A stretch of DNA of 64,000 bases from Channa striata (GCA_033026295.1 CM065184.1:1573001-1637000); one strand, 5' to 3'; positions 23,961 to 36,799 are shown, counted from the first letter of the stretch. Translations and numbers: made by a program. The notes: a model not told the origin generated them from the sequence alone.

Positions 23961-26900
23961 TTATAGCAACTATGGCAAACCATGTACATTTATTAATAAA
24001 AAAGGAGAGTCAAAGATCACTGTTGGCAAACCTGATTATAACCAATTTATGTGCAGACAGGTGGTTATAAAAAAACATATCATCTTTTTATATTAAAACC
24101 ACGAGGTGGTAATATTCTTTGGCTGATTGGTTTCCTATTACATATATATATTTTGTTCTAAGTTAGGTCTTTTTTGTCCTGTTTGGTTTTCTATGTAGAA
24201 TCTGTGTTCCTGCAGTACTGTTCCCCTCCTCCGCTGGTTGCCGGTGCACTCACCCTTTGTTGTGAGTCAGTGGGTGTTGTTTCAGTAGTTCAGGTATTTT
24301 GTTATAGCCTAAGTCTCTGCCTTTGAGATGGTATTGTTATCAGTATTATATGTATTATAATCAGTATCAATAATATCAGTATTATACTATAATGAGTATT
24401 AATATCAGTAGTACATGTGATAATTAATAACTGTATCAGTACTTCATGTGTTAATAAACCTGTTGCAATCTCGCGTCTCAGCTTCTGCTTTTATATAGTA
24501 TAGTTACGGTAACCCCTGCATACGCTTTTTTTAAATCATGTTTTTAATCAATATCTGACAGCAAATGGCAGTAATAGATACAGCTGAGGTTCTTGGCTGG
24601 ATTCAAAGTAGTGACATCGTGGTCCATGGTCTGTTGTTTATCTCTAAAGACATAATAAGCTTGCTCTGTCTGTTTTGACCGACCAGGAAAAATGCAACAA
24701 TTGAATAATGAAGGTACTTTTACATTAGACATAGGAACAATAAAAAATAATAAGATAGCATGAATATAACCAATCCTGCTCATTGATCGGCAACTTGCCC
24801 ACAAAAGCAGTATAAAACAGACATGTCCCTAGTGTAAAAGCTTCGTATAGATGGTGTGTAAGGCTAAGAACTGGCCAGCCCCCCACAGGATTGCACAGAG
24901 GTTTAGATATATGGTTGAATATAATTTGTTTGCTTTTCAACTAATTTATGAGGCATCTCTGTTGGTTTGTTGTTGTTGTTGCTATACTCCTTGCCTCAAT
25001 AACTCTCAGAAGTGCAGCAGTTGTTGGTAATTGCATGAATTACATGAAATATAAATGTCAAAAATAAGGTGCAAACAGTCAAGGTGGAAACTTTCTATTG
25101 CAGCACAAGTACAAACCTCAATACCAGAAAAGTTTGGATCCAAAACTCTGTCATCTGTCAAGCCACCTTAAAGTTTATCCTACAATAGTAAAAACACCAA
25201 GATTTGCAGTGTTTTTGACAACCAAATTCATTGTGTTTAGTAATTATAAGAAAATTAAGAGTTTGTGTGCCCAAACAAACTTATCATGTACTACAGATGG
25301 TGAACAACCTAAATTCTTTATAATGCTCCTGTGAGACGTGTTCTCATATAGACACTGGTGGATGCTCCTTTCCCTCCTTAGCCAATCATGATCCCCTCGG
25401 CTGTTGGGGACAACGATTTAAATCAAGTGCGACAATGAACAACATGAATATTTTATAGACTGTTCAATCTTGTTTGGCCTATCTGTATGTTTTGTAGGCC
25501 TCAAACTGTAAATGTGTGTATTTTTACAAAATGCAATTAGTTGGTCAGTTAAAGGTAAAGCAAACTGTAACATCACAATTTTTGTTTTTATTTTAGAAAA
25601 GTTTTCAAAAACCAGGGTTTGTACATCTGTTCGCAATTTAGTCGCAATTTATACTGACCATTTTCTTCTGCAAAGAAATTGGTCAATATATTTGTAATAA
25701 GGAGGCTGGAGGACCCAATTTTGGAGCAGATGGAGGTAGAGTAAGCAATATTACTGTTAAAGAGTACAGACCCGTGTGTTGTTTCATTTCACTCCCAGTG
25801 GATACAGCTTTGCCCATAGCCTACATTTCTGTTCTCTGCAGAGCATCTGAACACTACAGCACTTCCAACACCACCGAGGGCTACATTTCCCTCACTGCTT
25901 TGCAGGCCATGAAATAATCTCAATTTACTAGCCATGACCCAGAAACACACATGTTCACTCCTTCACTCCCCCTTTTTTCTCAAAAACACAACACACCACA
26001 GCTCTGCTATGCATAAGCACCATAGCCAATTCTGCAGACATCTACTGACCTATATTCCAGACATAATACTGACCAACACTCACATGTTGGAAACCAGTTT
26101 AGTGTAGCTAAGGATCAAGTTACTTTTTTTATTTCTATAGATGGTATCATCATTATTGGGATATGGCTTCATGTTTACGCCCCTGTGCATGAGAAATGAT
26201 CCATACTGATGTGGCGGGCAGAAGCATCTGTGAACAACATGAATGTTTATGAGGAGGCTCCCTTGGGGATTCTGCTGGACTACAGAGGTGGAGTGACACA
26301 ACCTGTCTGTCACACATCGTACATTCATATCACCACAGTGACACACACAAAGAAAGCAGCATTTATCCTTGTCCTCGTTCAAGCCCCCACAGCAGCCTGT
26401 GTACATAAAGCACCATCAGTGTCACAGGCCAAAATTCCCGTTCTTGTTCTCCTTCGTTTCTCTTGTCTCATCTTGTTATTGTGGGTGCAGGCCAGTACTC
26501 ATGACCACAACTGATCTGCTTTCAATAGCTCGTGAACCTGCAGCACAGGGTGAATGGCATTAATTTGAAATCAACGGACACACGTAACTGAAACGTACAT
26601 ACTTCCACTTTTATCATATTATTCCTGAAACACATTTTCATTATAGGTTTCAAAAAAGCTGCAAATCTCGCAGCATTAAATTCTCACAGCAGAGTAAAAA
26701 TAATTTGGCCACCAGAGACATCATTATTACAATAGACACTAATGAATCTAATGATTTAAATAAGGTAATTCAAAGCAGCTGGAACTGCTTCTTTAGCCAT
26801 GTTTCTGTAGCAGAACCTGGTCTAAACACAACATCAGACATTTGAGGGCCATTATGTATACTGCATATAACTTGTTTATTGCAACATGTTTTCATTTTTT

Positions 26901-26994
26901 GGGATGTTCACTCAAGACAGTGAGACAGCTAGTGTTGAGTTGTGCAAAAGCGGCAAGATGTAAGAAAGACACCAAATTTTAATAATGTATTACT

Positions 26995-27064
26995 CTTTAA
27001 TAGGGCTGGATGATATAAGCCAGAAAGTTAAATCTTGTTTGTGTGTGTGTGTGTGTGTGTGTGT
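26995..27064. repeat. (TG)12 microsatellite after a TAGGGCTGGATGATATA word
   Basis: TG tract at 27040-27064. Just before it, TAGGGCTGGATGATATAAG resembles the end sequence of a common fish DNA element whose end reads AGGGCTGnnCGATAT. Only this short piece is recognisable. Confidence 0.6.
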
Positions 27065-28167
27065 TCTGGATCATTCTTCATATTAACGGATTTTCTCCTT
27101 TGTACATGAACTAAAAATAAAAAATGATTCAAAAATAATATTATTCATAAAACTAAAAACTTGGCCGCAACTAAGGTTATTTGCACAATATTGACAAACC
27201 CCTACCATGCCTGTACTCCTTTTACATAATGCAAACATTATGAAGAATAACTAGTAGTAGCTGTGCAACAATAACAAAAATGTAATCTAACACGGGGGAG
27301 TGTTGACAAAGTGGGATGTCTTCCATTTCCATATCACGGATGAACATAACTAACTTTCCTTGTTATTATTCTGTCCAGCTGCTGGGACCATCATGATCCC
27401 ACCTCGGTGACTGTCAAAGCTCACATATGTCCAGGTTTACCAGAGGAAACATTGAGTATAGTTAGAATTCCTGTTAGGCAACAGTTGCCTTTTTACACAG
27501 TCAGCAGCTTTACGGAATGGTTTGGTCTCCACCAACTCATGACTAATAGAATTGGGCATTTAACTTGCTCAATGCTCCAGTTTTTTTGTGTTCAGCATTA
27601 TTGAATTTGTCTGTTACCTGTTGTGTGTCTTTGTTGCCCGAGTGTACAGAAAGTTTATCAGAGCTTTTCTTGTGCGGTGAAAACTTGTGAGACATTGCTG
27701 GAAAGCAACTTTATGGACCAGAAAACCAACACAGCATGCTGCAAAATGCAAAAACACACCTCGTAGAGTCAGGCCCCATCAGTTTAGTCATAAAACCTCT
27801 TCAAAGAGCCCTTGAGAGAAAAGTTTGTTTTGAAGTAGTGAACATAAGCCCGCCCTAACTTCTCGCTTTGTTTTTTTTTTACTTTCCAAAAGGTTTCCAG
27901 TCTTTTGTTGCTGTTGTTCCAACTGGTCTGTGTTGCTGGCATAAAATTCAAAATTGTATATTTTTTCAACATCTAATATTTTTAATCAAGTATATATCTC
28001 AAATACGTTTTGACATCTTTTTTTAAAGAAAAGTGAAGAAGGTGCAGCTTTAACTAATTTGATTTACTTTGATCCTAAGATGTGTCCAATTAAATGACTC
28101 AACTTTTGACAGCCAAACATAAACATAAATAACATATATATTTTCCACTTGTGAGCAATGTTTCTAC

Positions 28168-28239
28168 CTTGGTATTGTTGGGTCTCTCCACTTTATCAGC
28201 CTCCTTCTTCTTATCCTCTTTTTTCTTGTCACGCTCCTT
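28168..28239 (-). CDS. smap1: smap1 exon 6: Lys/Glu-rich segment
   Basis: The 72-bp exon is 24 whole codons, phase 0 to phase 0. It begins KERDKKKEDKKKEADKVE and ends RPNNTK; 15 of 24 residues are charged. It matches the human SMAP1 block EKEKKKEEKKREKEPEK, which I recall as an exon that is skipped in one human isoform. A length divisible by three with phase 0 on both sides means skipping would keep the frame here too. The acceptor is TTTGTTCTCCACAG and the donor is AAG|GTAGAA. The segment probably forms a charged, largely disordered or helical linker after the ArfGAP domain; a role in membrane or partner binding is inference. Introns on either side are 2.3 kb (5' side) and 27.4 kb (3' side). 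Confidence 0.9.
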
Positions 28240-28958
28240 CTGTGGAGAACAAAGAAAATAAGTAAGTCAGTGATACATTAGCACATTTACACTGTTACAC
28301 ATACAAACAGACTAAAATTCAGCTTTGCACAATTAAATTTTTTATATTCCGGGCAATTTGAAAAGTATTAAATAAATTATTTAAATAAATCACTACAGAC
28401 TAAAAATGTTGGTAACATTGACGAAACACATACTAACTGTAATATTCTTACACTCTAATACTTCTTGAATAAAGATGCAGTAAAGCAGTTCATTAACACC
28501 CAGTATATCTCACTGATAACTGACATGTAAGTGTCCTGCAATATCATATTTTGCATATAATACTGCTTAAATATACTGTGCAAAAACAGACCATTTCCCT
28601 TCTTTAATATCACTTTTTGACTTCCATTATTAGATTCTGGAGGAGGTAATATGTGCCCTAATGGTAAAGCTTTTCTATACCTCATAGCAGGTTGGAAACA
28701 ATTAAATCGCCTTCCTTAATGTGATTTTAATGCACTCACAATGCAGATTATTAGCGTATGAAGAGTTGCTGCAGTGTTTCCAGGTTAATGGTTCTGTATT
28801 TTTTATATGTAAATGAGGCTGTGCCAATGCCAGCCACCAACAGGCATGACTGTCAGCATGCCAAAGAGAAAAGCTTCAGCTTAGTGGGTGAAGCCTACAA
28901 TCTAGCTATTATGGTAACAATAACAGTCTGCTCCGCTCTGCGTCTCCCTGTCTCTGTT

Positions 28959-28985
28959 CATCCAATGCAATTACTGCATTGGATG
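28959..28985. promoter_or_regulatory. 27-bp palindrome containing octamer-like ATGCAAT
   Basis: Two perfect 11-bp arms, CATCCAATGCA and TGCATTGGATG, flank the 5-bp spacer ATTAC. The left arm running into the spacer reads ATGCAATTA, which resembles POU-factor and homeodomain sites. CCAAT also occurs on both strands. Regulatory function is inference; the palindrome itself is exact. Confidence 0.5.
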
Positions 28986-30049
28986 TTTATAGATATTTAT
29001 GCTGAGGTGGTTATTTGTCTCAGGAACATAATAATCAATAGCACACAATCATCAACATTTGAAATGATGCAAACTCGCAACATGAACTGAGAGCATTTAC
29101 CATCATTGTAGACCAACAGTGTTTTGTGAGCAAGATTTCTACGAGAACTTCATTACAGGAGAACGGCAACAATGGCTACTGCTTGTCTTCATAAAGAAGA
29201 TTTTTTTTGGCCGCAGTTTTGTTGACAAATCAATCAGCAAGTTTGAGTATATTATCTTTGAGGCTCTGGCAGGCACCGAGTCTCTGACTCTATCAACTAT
29301 GAGCTAATGAGGCCAGCATCAGCCAATTTGCTCCAGCAGCATTAGCAGCCCATTATACTCGCATCTGATCATCACTAATAAAACACAGCAAATTCCAGCT
29401 GGGATCCTCCTCCAATTATCACGTTGGCTGTGTTTCTAACTTGTTTGATCAGTTCGTGCTTGAACAGTCAAAACAGCAGTGAGCCAATGGGTGAGAAGGA
29501 CTGTGGTTGGTAGAGGTTGACAATAAACTACTAAACACCTGTGCTCTTACTGAGATCTCTCTGTCTTCAAACGTTTTACGACCCCCACCGCAACAGACAT
29601 TCAATTTAGTGCTCACCATGATTTGAATGGGTACCTGCATCATCAAGTGAGTTGCTCGGTAGTAATTTTTCTCATCTCTAAAATGCAACACAGTGCAAAA
29701 TGGAATTGTTGGTAGAAGGTGGTATGTATACTATACCTGCCATGGACATTTTTTGTCCAATAGGAATATTTTTAAAGAATTCTACATATATTTATACACA
29801 GGGAATACGCACATTAAAATAAAATGCTTGATATTAAATACGCCAAAACAGTATTTGCATCAAACAGCCACAATGCTAATGTCAGTTGGTGATTTTAATA
29901 TGGGGATGGACAGGGGTCATCATGGGCACAGCCAGCTGTGTGTTCTGGCACCTGTCAAACACATCCAGCATTTTTTGTCACATGCTGATCCCTGTCCAGC
30001 ACAATAAGTTGTTAATGTTGTGCAAAATGCTGTGTCTGATCAATGCAAG

Positions 30050-30282
30050 TGAACACCCCAACAAGTCGAGGCAGATGGCCGCCCACCCTGAGCCTGGTTC
30101 TGCTGGAGGTTTCTGCCGTTAAAGGGAGTTTTTCCTCTCCACTTTTGCCTATAGCTGCTCAAGCGGGATTTGTTGGGTTTTCTCTAAATGTCTCTATAGT
30201 CTAGACTTTACTATGTAAAGTTCCTTCAGATTACTTTTTTGTAAATTGGCGCTATATAAATGAACTTGAATTGAATTGAAAT
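30050..30282 (+). mobile_element. L2-type LINE, 3' tail only
   Basis: GAGCCTGGTTCTGCTGGAGG, GGAGTTTTTCCTCTCCAC, GGGATTTGTTGGGTTTTC and ATTGGCGCTATATAAATGAA, then a short TTGAATTGAATTGAA end, run parallel to the 3' part of the longer copy at 42600-42820. Only the 3' UTR survives, as expected of 5'-truncated LINE insertions. It lies on the plus strand, opposite to smap1. Confidence 0.8.
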
Positions 30283-30529
30283 GGAATGGTGAGAGACTTA
30301 GTCCAAGTCTAAATAATAGAAGAATTCCAAACACAGAAACCAAACAAATTCTATGACATAAGTTTCTTGAACTTAGAATTAACTTAGCCACTAACTGAAG
30401 TTAGCTAATACTGTATGACCTCAGCTGTGTGAGCTTTCTTAATAACAATGTTTCAGAAAGATTTGAGGTGAAGTCACACCAAAAAACACATGGCAACACC
30501 ACACCGCCAAGCACAGAAAAGACATGTAC

Positions 30530-30598
30530 CTCCAATCTGCTCCTGTCAGCCTGGGAGGATGGTGAGGTGTGGGGAGGAGAAGCTTCAGTTGGCTTCTG
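30530..30598 (-). CDS. smap1: smap1 exon 5: Ser/Pro-rich linker
   Basis: The 69-bp exon is 23 codons, phase 0 to phase 0. It contains QKPTEASPPHTSPSSQADRS and ends RLE. Position and ending correspond to the human SMAP1 segment VSSPSLQAAVDKNKLE, between the ArfGAP domain and the charged exon. It is weakly conserved except for the SSP/SPS core and the LE end. The acceptor is TCTCCATCTTCCAG (a moderate pyrimidine tract) and the donor is GAG|GTACAT. The region is predicted to be a flexible linker. Because the sequence is divergent, the call depends on phase, splice signals and its place between exons 4 and 6, and I hold it slightly less firmly than the others. Confidence 0.8.
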
Positions 30599-30639
30599 CT
30601 GGAAGATGGAGAATTTCAGACAGCAGCGTTACACGCACA

Positions 30640-30745
30640 CAATTGCAGAAGAGAAGAAGGGGAAAAAATGAAGACGACAGGAAGAACAAGGAGAGCAGAG
30701 TATGGAGAACAGGGGGAGAAGGAGAGCGCAGAGTTAATTAAAGGG
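30640..30745. repeat. purine-rich tract on plus strand
   Basis: AAGAGAAGAAGGGGAAAAAA-type sequence lying 42 bp upstream, in gene direction, of exon 5. In the transcript it supplies a long pyrimidine-rich stretch before the exon 5 acceptor. Three overlapping plus-strand frames here are compositional. Confidence 0.6.
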
Positions 30746-32682
30746 AATGAAGGAGGATTTTCTCCTTTACAGAGTACTCTTCACTTCAGCAGATCCTGTG
30801 AGCCAAGGTTACATCCAACTATACGGTTGCACAAAATGAATTGTGTCTAAGCAGGGTCACACACACACACACATAGTTATAGAGTCCAGGCATGACCTCT
30901 ATTAACCTGCCACTGACCTGTGAGACAAACTAAGAGCAGGTTGGAATTGAACTCTGCAGTCTACCACCAACAACAGGGGGTTGTTTTCTCAAAGCGTTTT
31001 TTTTTTATTTCTCCACTTATGAAAGTGTTCTATGGAGCAGGAAATGGTGATTAAACGACATGACAGCAAAAGTGTCTTCCATGCAGCTGGTGGAATAATA
31101 TGCGTGGATGTCCTGAGGCTGAATTTTTAGTCTGCTCAAAGGCAAGCACACACCTGACAATTGGAAAGAGCACTCCTAAAGTGCTAAACAAACATGGACA
31201 GCTGCTGGCAGCTTGTACTTGTCATATACTGTAAATGTAGAACATATGTGGTTTAGAACGTGTATAGTGTGAGTTATGCTGAAAAATGTTTGGGTGAGAT
31301 CCTGGTTGGACAGGCATGGAAAAAAAGGCGCTGTAGAAAGTAGAGTACGGAGGGATTTGGAGAGAGCTTTGTAAAACAAAGCCTCTCGGGCTCTTCAGTT
31401 TCACGTTGGCATTTGTTTTCATGCCATATTTAAATAGGTTTGCTTTAATTTTAGCTCTCTTGTGCACTTTCACACCACAATCTGTTTGGCTCCCCATTCT
31501 TTAATCCCTTTTTTTCCCAGTGATATGATTGCCCTTTCAATAAACAAAAAATGATCAAGCGCACTATAAGGCAGTGCATTTGTGTGACAAGCAAAGATTA
31601 TCATTGCAGTATAGATCTACATGTATAAAAGGAAGTTATAAATATGTTTTTATTTTAGTATATGAATAGCCTACTCTGTAGAGAGATATAAAGTGTTTTA
31701 TAGTAACATGTCTCTCCACAACAAATCCAACGCCTTGGCGACTCATGTATGAACCGCAGAACTGTGCAATATGAACATGTACTTATTCCACACAGGAAGA
31801 TGGATTACTGTTATTACTGAAATGAACAATCTCTCGCTCTCTTTCTCTCTCCACCCCTCTTGATGCCCCTGCAGTGATAAAACATGTTACAGAAAGGCTC
31901 ATTTTTAATCATAAATGGCAATAAAATTTTGAGATGATGCAGACTAATGAGAAATAACATATTCAGTAGAATTAAAGGTACATAAAAAATAAATATGAGT
32001 CTGTTAATCTTCTTACTCACTAAGTCTAGTTTTATTTTTACAAGCTGTCTCCAGTGCTGAGGATTTTCCCTAAAGACATGAGGCTTTAGGAGGAAAATAA
32101 GTTATTAATGATTATGTTAAGGTAATGACATAGAAGAAAATACTATCAAGTGTATTAGTCTGATATTCCCTAATTAGAATCTAGACGGTGCCATTTGTCT
32201 TTTATTAGCTGCAGTAGTAAGTGTGTCACTGAGGAAGAGACAAGGAGGCTAAGGAGGATGATCACTTCAGTAGGTGTTTCCTAATGTACAAGTTTGATGA
32301 TGAGTTAGTGAAGAACTGCAGAGGCTTCATGGCAAATATGTTTTGAGGGCCTAGAGATTTTGGCTTTCACTTTGTTGTGCCATGGGCACACAAACAATTA
32401 AAAACCACTGCTTTAGGGTTTAGAAAAACACTGTAAAGTGTCCATTCAGTTAAAAGCCTGATCGTCTGTGCCCTGTAGAAAGTCCCTACAATGGCCTAAA
32501 TTGGCCATTATGGTAAAAATCAATGTATCTTGAATGGATAAAGACCAAGGTTATGGTATAGATTCTGGATATTGGTACAGTCGCTGTACCAATAGGGTAA
32601 ATGCAGTTTTCTACCTTGATCTTACTCCAGTTTTTGAAGTCACATTCATAATGTAGTTGTTGTAGAATGGAATAAATTAAAT

Positions 32683-33294
32683 AGTATTGTAGCGGCGGTG
32701 CTTCCTTGGGGCACAGCTACGGTAGGAGGCGGCGAAGCTAAAGCTAAGCTAGCTTTACCCGCAGCTGGCAAACAATGACCACTCTCCAATCCCGTTTTGG
32801 TAGGAGAGGCATCGGAGACGCCACAGGAGCCACACAGGTAGAGCCAGCATACCCCAGCAGCCGTCCCTTCTGGCCCCCGACTCTACTCCCTCTGAGAATG
32901 CTGCCGCCGGGGAAGACGGTTGCACCAAGACGGGCCTGGTACGGCATCACCTCAACACCAGCAATGCACCCCCTTATCCACATCGGGGTGGGCCGGGACA
33001 CTTACAGGAATTTCTTATGGGCTGAGGGTTGTGGGTACTGTAAATAGTTGTGTACTTCAGGTGTTGTATGTGTTGATACCATGAGGGAAAGTGCTGTGTT
33101 TGGTAGTGACCCTGGAGATGACCGGCCTATGTGTTTTGTCTCGGTGGTGGGTTCTGAAATAAAGTCGGCCATCCCCAGAGGGAGATGTCGTCTCTGGTCA
33201 TTGTTTTCCAGCTGCAGCTAAAGCTCGGTTAGCTTAAGCTTTGCCACCTCCCATCATAGCTGTGCCCCAAAAATGGCACCGCTGCTACAGTATT
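32683..33294. mobile_element. 600-bp inverted-repeat element with 6-bp target duplication
   Basis: The element spans 32689-33288 and is flanked on both sides by AGTATT (32683-32688 and 33289-33294). Terminal inverted repeats of about 95 bp start GTAGCGGCGGTG on the left and, read from the right end, GTAGCAGCGGTG. Shared inner words are GGGGCACAGCTA, then GCAGCTGG and AAACAATGACCA. Arms agree at roughly four positions in five. The centre is GC-rich against an AT-rich intron. It carries overlapping open frames on both strands (plus 32775-33047, 90 residues; minus 32744-33001, 85 residues), neither matching a family I know. A 6-bp duplication fits few DNA transposon groups (IS3EU and Dada are candidates from memory). 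No transposase is present, so it would be non-autonomous. Confidence 0.8.
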
Positions 33295-35984
33295 ATCGGT
33301 AAGATAATTACCTTCTGTACAGTATGTAGACTTATTTTTATTTGTAGGGAAAAGTTACTCTATGACTACAGATTACCGAGAAGAAACAGACAATCTCTGC
33401 AAGAAGTCTGCTTAAGGTTGGCTCCAAAGGCACAAAAGCAAAGCAGGAGATGAGAGATAATAGAATAATCCATTAGCAATTAGAAGAATGCCTAGCAGAA
33501 TTTAAATTGCAAATGTTAAATGTTTAATGCATGTTAAAACATTATCCTGTCATCAAAGTGTTATTTAAATGTGCGACTAGAACCTTTCGTGTAACCACAC
33601 TAACAGACAAAAAAGGAGGACCGAAAACACTGGCCGTAAAACAAACTGTACATGAAAAAAGTGCAGGTGTAGCTTTGTGTGTGACAGTTTTTCCATCCTT
33701 TTTCTGGATACACACCATCTAAATTTTTTTCCAACTTGACATTCGGGTTTGTAAAATCAGATATCCTGAGCATATCAAAAGCTGCATTTGTTTAAGTCAG
33801 GTTTAACTGCACAACACTATTGAAAGACGTGTCTAGCAGCTGAATATAATGAGACAGCTGGGAGCCGTGACAACGTTGCTCAAGTCTACACACAAAGTTT
33901 TTCCTTTTAGCAAAATCGAATCTTTTTACCATTTACTTTTACACATTCTACTGTGTGTTAAATGTCAGTTTTTAAGGGTTTCCGGGCATAAGCATCAAAG
34001 ACTTAGATATTCTGCAAACATTTTACCACTAACCTACACGAGGCTTGGTTAATTTAACACAGGCATTTGCCTTGTTTAAGATGTAAGGCGGCCATGCTCA
34101 ATATGCATTTCTCTACAGATTATCACAGTGCCAGATGGACAGAGAAAGAAAGACATGAAGATGAATGGAAGAAGACAGGGGGGAGAAATCGAGAATGTCA
34201 AGAAAAGATTATCCCAATAATACGTTTTCAAGCAGGCCACCTTAATACACGGAGGTTCAAATAAATAATTTGTTTTATTTTGAAAAAGCAGATATTTGCT
34301 TTTACAGCTACAGAGACAGATTCCCTGCCTATGAAACCCTACCTGGCTATAAACATGTTTCGGATTGGTGAACAAATGCAAGCAGGGAGTCACCAAAAAA
34401 AACGATGTACTTTGATATGAATGGTGTAGCAGTATTTATATGCAGACAAAAAAAAATCTCAAAACTTCTCAAATCCTTCCTGCCTGTGGTAAGACATGTC
34501 AGTTAACAAATTTTACTAAACACTACTGATGCTACCTTGGCCTTGTCTTTTATCACTTCCTTGTTATTCTTTGCCATCTGGCTGTTCACTGCACCACAGC
34601 TTCAGCTACATCCCTCTAGGTTTTGTGCCTCTTCTTAAATTACTGCCTCCACACACAACAGTTGAACAGAGCGATTAATCCAAAAACAGGGAACTTGATA
34701 AAGTAATTACAAAAGCACAAATAAATGTTTACTTGTGCTGTATTGTGTGGTTGAAAGCCAGGAAATAAAGTATATAAAAGAAGACAATGAGACTGTTGTC
34801 AAAGTTTGAGGGAAAAATTATGAAAGAAGCCTTACTGTGTAAAGCTGATTTCATCAATGCAATATACTAATGATACAACAGAAAATTTCAACTAGCGGAA
34901 CTAATAACTCAAACAATAAATGTAAACAAAACACTTGGTGGATTGTGGTCAGTTGATTTGCAGAAAATGACATTTGACAACTAAACACCAAAGCGTGTGA
35001 CATGCTAGTTAAACTGTTCTATGTATCCAAAGACTGTTGAAAGGGAGCTACTCCATGACCACAAGACACCTGGGTATTTCCGTTGTTCTAGAAAACCATT
35101 CTGAGTGAAACATCCCATCGCTCTAGCCTGGAGGATCTCTATCAGTTTCTAAAGTTGCAATCAGCCAGTTATTTGTTCACTAATGCATTAATCGTTTTAC
35201 AAGATAAACAGGATTCCAGAAAGAATTAGCACAACCCCTCTAGAATTAGTGCGACTGAAGCACCCGATGGAAATTCAACCAATCCCAGTAAATTCTGCAC
35301 AACTATGTGCAATTTTGTCCAAACACTGCAACTTTTCCACAAACCTGACCTACACTCTGTATTGTCCCAGAATGCCCCACATCTGTTTCACCGGAGCTGC
35401 CGATGAGAGCTCACAAAGGTACAAAGTGTACTGTAGACTGTAGTCTGCAACAAGTGAGTTCATACTTGCATGTGCTGGGTCCTACTTGCTTTTATGTTGT
35501 TTTTTGGTCTCGTTATTTTTTTTTGGGGGGGGCTGCACACTGAAATGAAGTGGTTGGTTGTACTTAGCATCTAACTGCAAAGGTGAACAAGAGAAAAACG
35601 GACTTACAGAAAAAGGTTACATCACTAGCATCAACACACCTCCTCCTCTTCTTCACTACCTCCCTCTTCTCCTCTGCTTTCTAAACCACCCCAGGGTGGA
35701 AACTAACAATGACTGTGCCTTTCTGAGGGCAGAACAGTAGAATGCTTTCTCCATTTCCATCCTTCTCTCTCCCTCCTAAACTGTTAAGGCATCAAACGAC
35801 TGCTTGCCCTTGTTGCCTGTTGTGGTAAAAGAAGCACAGCCGAGATGTGAATGCTGAGCCTTGTCTATTCCCCCGCTTATTCTGTTGATGTTTTTAGTGT
35901 TTTTTTCACCCCCTTGTTCAAATCTTCCTTGTTCTCTGACTTTGATGCTGCCAGAGATGTCGACACAGCACTAAACAGTCGCAG

Positions 35985-36125
35985 ATGGGTTGATGATGAA
36001 GATAAAGAGAGAAGAAGCTAGAGGGAGAACGAGAAAGGAAGAATGAAAGGAACACAGATGGAGGGGGAGCAGAATGATAAAGGGAGCATAGATAACAAAA
36101 GGAACAGTGCGATGTCGGTGAGAAT
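35985..36125. repeat. purine-rich tract on plus strand
   Basis: AAAGAGAGAAGAAGCTAGAGG-like sequence over about 140 bp. The 73-residue minus-strand frame is compositional. Confidence 0.6.
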
Positions 36126-36589
36126 GAACAAAGGTTCAACAGATATTAGGACATGAAAATACAAGTGTCTGGCCCTGGCTGTGGTGAGTACTGATAGTGA
36201 GAGAGTAAGAGGTTGTCATCTTAACTGAAACTTAACACGCTGGTTAGACCTTTACCAGCTGTATGTGGTCTTACAGGGGTTACTCACTAAACCAACTGAA
36301 ATGGAGTGTTCTTAAAGAATGATACTGTTTGGGAAATATTTGTTCAAAGTTCAGGCAACAAGACAACTGTGGTTGCTCATAGACACTACGGTAGCACAGA
36401 ACACCGGACAGTGGTCTGCAGGGTTTTCATGTTGCCATTTGAGTTTGCCTCAGCTCACTCTCAACCTCAGCCCAAAAAAAAAGAAAGGTACTATAGTATA
36501 TACAACTTTTGCACAATAGAAAACCAAAATAAAGCAAGTTGAGTTGAGCTGCTACTATGCAGTGATCAAAAGGTCAGTAATCAAAAGGT

Positions 36590-36795
36590 CTGGGTCTCTG
36601 GGAGCCCACATCCTTCACAATATTGTGAACCTACATTACAGTAATGCCTTGAGGAAATTTCTTCAAACTTGGTTCAAACTTTGTCTGGGAACAAAAGAGG
36701 AACTGATTTTAGTTTAACGGTCAACTGCCAATGACCTCGTGTCCATCCCCATTTCTTCTGAATGTAATATCTCAGGAACGCCCTGAGGGTATTTA
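36590..36795 (-). repeat. Dispersed fish repeat, reverse copy
   Basis: TGCCTTGAGGAAATTTCTTC, AAACTTGGTTCAAACTTTG, then GATTTTAGTTTAACGGTCAA and TAATATCTCAGGAACGCC. These words are typical of the same widespread fish repeat seen in opposite sense at 46390-46560. It abuts the LINE relic at 36800. Confidence 0.55.
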
Positions 36796-36799
36796 ATTC

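Larger units (their letters stand above)
28240..30529 (-). other. smap1 intron 5 (2.3 kb)
   Basis: Holds an AT-rich part (28240-28750), a stretch with balanced composition and several homeodomain- or POU-like words (28830-29460) that contains the 27-bp palindrome, an unrecognised part (29460-30040) and an L2-type LINE tail (30050-30282). No exon is readable. Confidence 0.7.

Noticed and set aside
26080..26514. Overlapping frames of 108 (minus) and 101 (plus) codons
   Set aside because: Both are unrecognised and overlap head to head; no splice or start evidence supports either.
34900..34960. Possible miR-30-like TGTAAAC word in the gene, since smap1 lies near miR-30 genes in mammals
   Set aside because: Only the short word TGTAAAC occurs; the mature sequence and a hairpin partner are absent.
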